A stretch of 64,000 nucleotides of DNA, from contig OY759267.1 of the NCBI GenBank assembly GCA_963662155.1, positions 17,878,561-17,942,560 of the forward strand. The letters are read 5' to 3'. Both the position numbers and the translations under genes were made by a program. Each line of letters starts with the position of its first letter. The stretch's first letter is position 1. The notes under the pieces were generated by a model that saw only the letters and a program-made list of their open reading frames with translations, did not search any database and had not been told where the DNA came from. The stretch comes from Lamellibrachia columna (lineage: Eukaryota; Annelida; Polychaeta; Sabellida; Siboglinidae). Shown here piece by piece: positions 61,101 through 64,000 of this stretch.

Positions 61101-62047
61101 TTCATTCTGCTGTTTTTGAAGCACCTCGGCAAACTTTTCTGAATAAGAAAACAGAACACCTTTACACATGTGGTGGAACACGTCAGCAGTGTGCTCTTCC
61201 TCCTTGTTCCCTGCTGTACAGGGGTGAGGGTCAGGTAAAATATTGTCGAGCCACTCTTTCTGTTCTTTCTTTCCATAGTTTTCTATCGGCCGCTCCCTCT
61301 CTCCATCTTTCATCCTCCCCCGACCTTCTCATGTCCCTCCTCACGCAGTCCTCCCATCTCAGCTGTGGCCTTCCCCCTTTTCTTGCATCCTTGATGTTTT
61401 GTCAGTAGCAGAGTAAATAAAGTATAGTGGACAACAATTGTACAGGGGACAGGGGAAATATAAATATATATCCTTAGAAGTAACTGCAATGGAAGGTATA
61501 TAGATATCACAGGCACAAGTATATATAGGTATAACTGTCACGAGTCTCAGGACATCAAAATGCAACCATTATAAACAGTTGTTTGTTATATAAATGCAAG
61601 TCCATATTTTTAACTCCATAATAATAATATGCATAAGTCCATTGTGATGGTCAGCCATTATAGACCGTGTACAACAACATAAACAGGTGTGAAGACAGAT
61701 GTTTCAGTAACTTATAACAAATTTAATGGACTTTGTTAATATCACATGTTTCTGTTAACATTTCTATTACCAGTAGAAAACAACTGTTGCATACATCTTG
61801 TACACATTGGTGACATACATTACTGTACGATACAGACCTAAACTACCACTGAGCAGGGCGTCAGCTAAAGGAGGATTGCGCTCCTTCAGAATAGACAGAT
61901 CATGTGGACTGGCAAGCAGCATTTCTCTCAGAGCTGCTGGATCTTCGGGAAGTTCGTCCTGGCTTGGGGGTGCTGGCACTGATGCCGCTGGCTGTTGTCC
62001 TGAAGACCCGGGTATATTAATGCTGCCAAAATCGATGTTAAGCATAC
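55134..62047 (-). CDS. DDI2: DDI1/DDI2-family aspartic protease with C-terminal UBA (5'-partial)
   Basis: This is a proteasome-shuttle type protein with a retroviral-like aspartic protease fold; in animals the family processes ubiquitylated substrates, for example NRF1. Exons in transcript order: 62047-61838, 61138-61012, 60805-60678, 60006-59878, 58708-58605, 56819-56639, 55366-55134. They join in frame to about 370 residues and a stop. Order of domains: linker ([16 protein letters not shown]), helical HDD ([20 protein letters not shown] through [19 protein letters not shown]), protease with catalytic DSG in [14 protein letters not shown] (split by an intron inside the Gly codon) and the loop [16 protein letters not shown], then a low-complexity Ser/Ala linker, and a UBA-like end ([20 protein letters not shown]). 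The N-terminal ubiquitin-like domain is not in 62048-64000 and should lie beyond the right edge. The symbol is given at family level; DDI1 and DDI2 are vertebrate paralogues. Confidence 0.95.
55298..55326 (-). repeat. GCA triplet run in the last DDI exon (poly-Ala)
   Basis: Seven or so GCA/GCT-type triplets encode an alanine run in the linker between the protease and the UBA. The tract is nearly pure at the DNA level, so it may vary in length between individuals. Confidence 0.85.
55459..55512. repeat. (CCGT)n microsatellite in the last DDI intron
   Basis: About eight CCGT units followed by CTGT units, inside intron 6 of the DDI gene, preceded by AAAGCAAAGTGTCTGT. Confidence 0.95.
56868..57010. 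repeat. AATTAC/GTAATC-rich dispersed repeat in a DDI intron
   Basis: TGTAATTACAATTACAATGT and TAATCGTAATC-type motifs recur. Related patches occur at 3507-3630, 59710-59840 and 63620-63775. Confidence 0.5.
58480..58604 (-). mobile_element. LINE C-terminal relic touching DDI exon 5
   Basis: One minus-strand frame reads [13 protein letters not shown], the LWNxLP signature of LINE C-termini. A second frame reads [17 protein letters not shown]. It begins within about 30 bases of the exon 5 donor, so an insertion or decay boundary lies almost at the splice site. Confidence 0.55.
58785..59140. repeat. Imperfect 43-60 bp repeat in a DDI intron
   Basis: About seven units of TGTTTTGTAAGTCATAAAAC followed by GATAAGTGTTTGAGCTATGC, with many changes and variable length. 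Confidence 0.85.
61190..61390 (-). mobile_element. RTE-like LINE C-terminal relic in a DDI intron
   Basis: The minus strand reads [19 protein letters not shown], then [15 protein letters not shown], the usual GRPxxRWxDxVxxD...WxxxAxDRxxWR tail of RTE-type elements. It ends about 50 bases from DDI exon 61012-61138. Confidence 0.82.
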
Positions 62048-64000
62048 CTGCAAGCATACAGCACCAGAGTTATTGGAATAAACGCATATTGTAGGCATAT
62101 AATCATTATTACATGTGTATCACTAAATTGACTTGATAATAACCAGTAACCATGCATAAATATAAAATTATGTTTCATGATGAAAACCGTGCGCATGTTA
62201 ATTTCGGACATCACCATTTATCAGAACATAAACTTGCTCATAATCAATTATTTGAATTACATTTTGTCAGCTTCTTGACAGCAAAATGTCACGGAATACA
62301 CATATAAAGTTGTTAGTTCATGTCAGTTTTAAAACGTTTGTTATTATTGCGACACAATCAACGTTGCAAGTACAAAATAGACAAAATAGACAAATTACTT
62401 TTCTGTGGCCCGGATCCTTGCCTTTCATTTACTGACACCGGAAGCGAAAGCCTACGCCATCCTCGTGAGCCAGCGATAATGTTACTACTACCCCTGGCAA
62501 ATAGCTTATACATAGCTTTTATAGGCAGTTTAGGTGAGGAAGTGTGGTGAAAGGGAGTTTCATGATAGCTTCTTGAAATGATTTGTTTCTTTTTTACATT
62601 AATAATTTCTGGTGGGATCATAATATTCATATTCCATATGTGAATTGCTCGGGGAAAAAATTAAGATTATTGCATTTATACGATACCTGGGGGCTACATA
62701 TTGTCCACGGGTTCAAGAGCGGGTTAGTAAGCCTGGAGGGGGGTGATCTCAATAATGTTTATAATTTTGTTTAATAATACATCGTTGTTCAAGGGTTGGC
62801 CATCCAAGGGCAGTCATTAGATCTGTTGGATTCGTGTTCTGTCTATATTAATTTTTAACAAATCTGGCAGCACAGTGTTGTACTCTTTCAAGGCTTTTAA
62901 CTTGTGCGACAGTGTGGGAATTCCGTATGGGTGACGAGTATCAAGTTTTGGCCTGACTAGCACGTTGTAGGCTGTTTCTTTAACTTTGGGTTTACATGGG
63001 CCAAAAGTTCTTTTTAATCATGGTTATAACTTTAAGTTATGTCAGTGACATGATTTGTCCAGGTTAATTTGGAATCTAATTTTACTCTGAGATATGGGAG
63101 GCTGGATACTGTAGAAAGTGGCTGGCCAAAAAGCGAGTACTTGTGTCAGCTGGGTTTAATTTTGTTTGTTATTGGAAGGTGGACACATTTAGATACATTA
63201 AATTCCATTTGCACTTGCCTGACCATGTTTGGAGTTAGTTGAGGTCAGTTTTGAGTATTTCATGGTCAGTTTTGGAAGAAATTTTACGATATATAATACA
63301 TTATTTTATATAAAAATTATACTGTCATCTACAAAAAGACGTATAGGAGATTTGATGTTTCTGTCCATGTCATTTACATAGAGCAGAAAGAGGCAGGGCT
63401 GGGGTGAATTCAAAAATGAATTGGAATTTTTCAATTCTGAAACCATGCCTTTTGTGTGTGCTACGAATGTGTGAAGCCATAGCCATCCTAACAATTAGTA
63501 ATTGGCTTGCTACTCCTGCATTGTTTCATTGAGCATGTATTTCTGAAACCATAAAATGATCAGCCTACTGGTCTTTTCATGTTATCTGAATAAAGGCTCA
63601 GCCATTGTCTGAACATTGTTTACAATTACTAGCAGTTGGAATAACATGCAAACAAACCTGATATTTTGTAAGTTTGCAGGAATAGAAATTACTATGACTA
63701 TAACTTTTGGATCTATTACTATAACTTTTAAAAAAAATTCCTCTATTACAATTACAGGGGAAAAAATGTCTTACAATTACATATTACTATTATCCCATGT
63801 GTTTGCTCTGGAAAAACTCCCATAGAATTAATTTGGAATTGGAATTGAAAGATTTCAGCTGGAATTGAAAAAATATATATATTAAATTGGAATTGATTAA
63901 ATTGAAAAGAATGAATTGAATTGGAATTGTTACATGCAAACTGAATTTTCGTCCAAACTATTTAAAAATTTGAGTTTCAATTTTGAAGAGTTTCAGCTAC
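62048..64000. other. DDI intron with LINE relic; no ubiquitin-like exon found
   Basis: Neither strand shows the expected ubiquitin-like exon. The right part holds a LINE relic (62800-63494) and AT-rich AATTGGAATTG-type simple sequence (63820-63935). Confidence 0.6.
62800..63494 (-). mobile_element. Non-LTR retrotransposon relic, minus strand
   Basis: It reads PCLFLLYVNDMDRNIKSPIR then LFVDDSIIFI (an F-V-D-D catalytic box), then in another frame WQVQMEFNVSKCVHLPITNK and YLRVKLDSKLTWTNHV, then YNVLVRPKLDTRHPYGIP. This is the order found in LINE reverse transcriptases. Stops and shifts make it dead. Confidence 0.82.

Overview
The window is animal nuclear DNA, AT-rich, with GT-AG (and two GC-AG) introns and many old transposons. 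It holds four split, conserved housekeeping-type genes. Non-LTR retrotransposon relics, tRNA-derived SINEs, small DNA transposons and many intronic minisatellites suggest a marine invertebrate. A lophotrochozoan such as a mollusc is a guess; nothing here fixes the phylum. No bacterial, viral or CRISPR features were seen.

Layout, left to right. (1) SF3B3, plus strand, 1161-28295: 27 coding exons that join in frame to 1217 residues. Its introns carry at least eight tandem-repeat arrays, two inverted copies of a 1.2 kb DNA transposon, and LINE relics. (2) A short membrane-anchored von Willebrand A (copine/RGLG-like) gene, minus strand, 34380-30590, five exons, 306 residues. (3) An intergenic stretch, 34.4-39.0 kb, with two minus-strand non-LTR retrotransposon relics. 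(4) CSTF1 (CstF-50), plus strand, 39149-51514: 13 exons, 430 residues. Its second intron holds a decayed CR1-like element. (5) A DDI1/DDI2 gene, minus strand, 62047-55134: seven 3' exons seen; the 5' exons for the ubiquitin-like domain lie past the right edge.

SF3B3 and the vWA gene converge, the vWA gene and CSTF1 diverge, and CSTF1 and DDI converge. SF3B3 (branch-site recognition, U2 snRNP SF3b) and CSTF1 (3'-end cleavage) both act in pre-mRNA processing, and DDI acts in proteasome-linked proteolysis. I see no operon-like link between them.

The most unusual signal is in SF3B3. A 32-bp minisatellite (about 24 copies) is built from the end of exon 15 plus its 5' splice site, so the intron opens with a series of near-identical splice donors. 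A separate 66-bp duplication copies the end of exon 18 with its donor. All exon borders were set by eye from splice consensus, reading-frame continuity and remembered family sequence; no alignment program was run.
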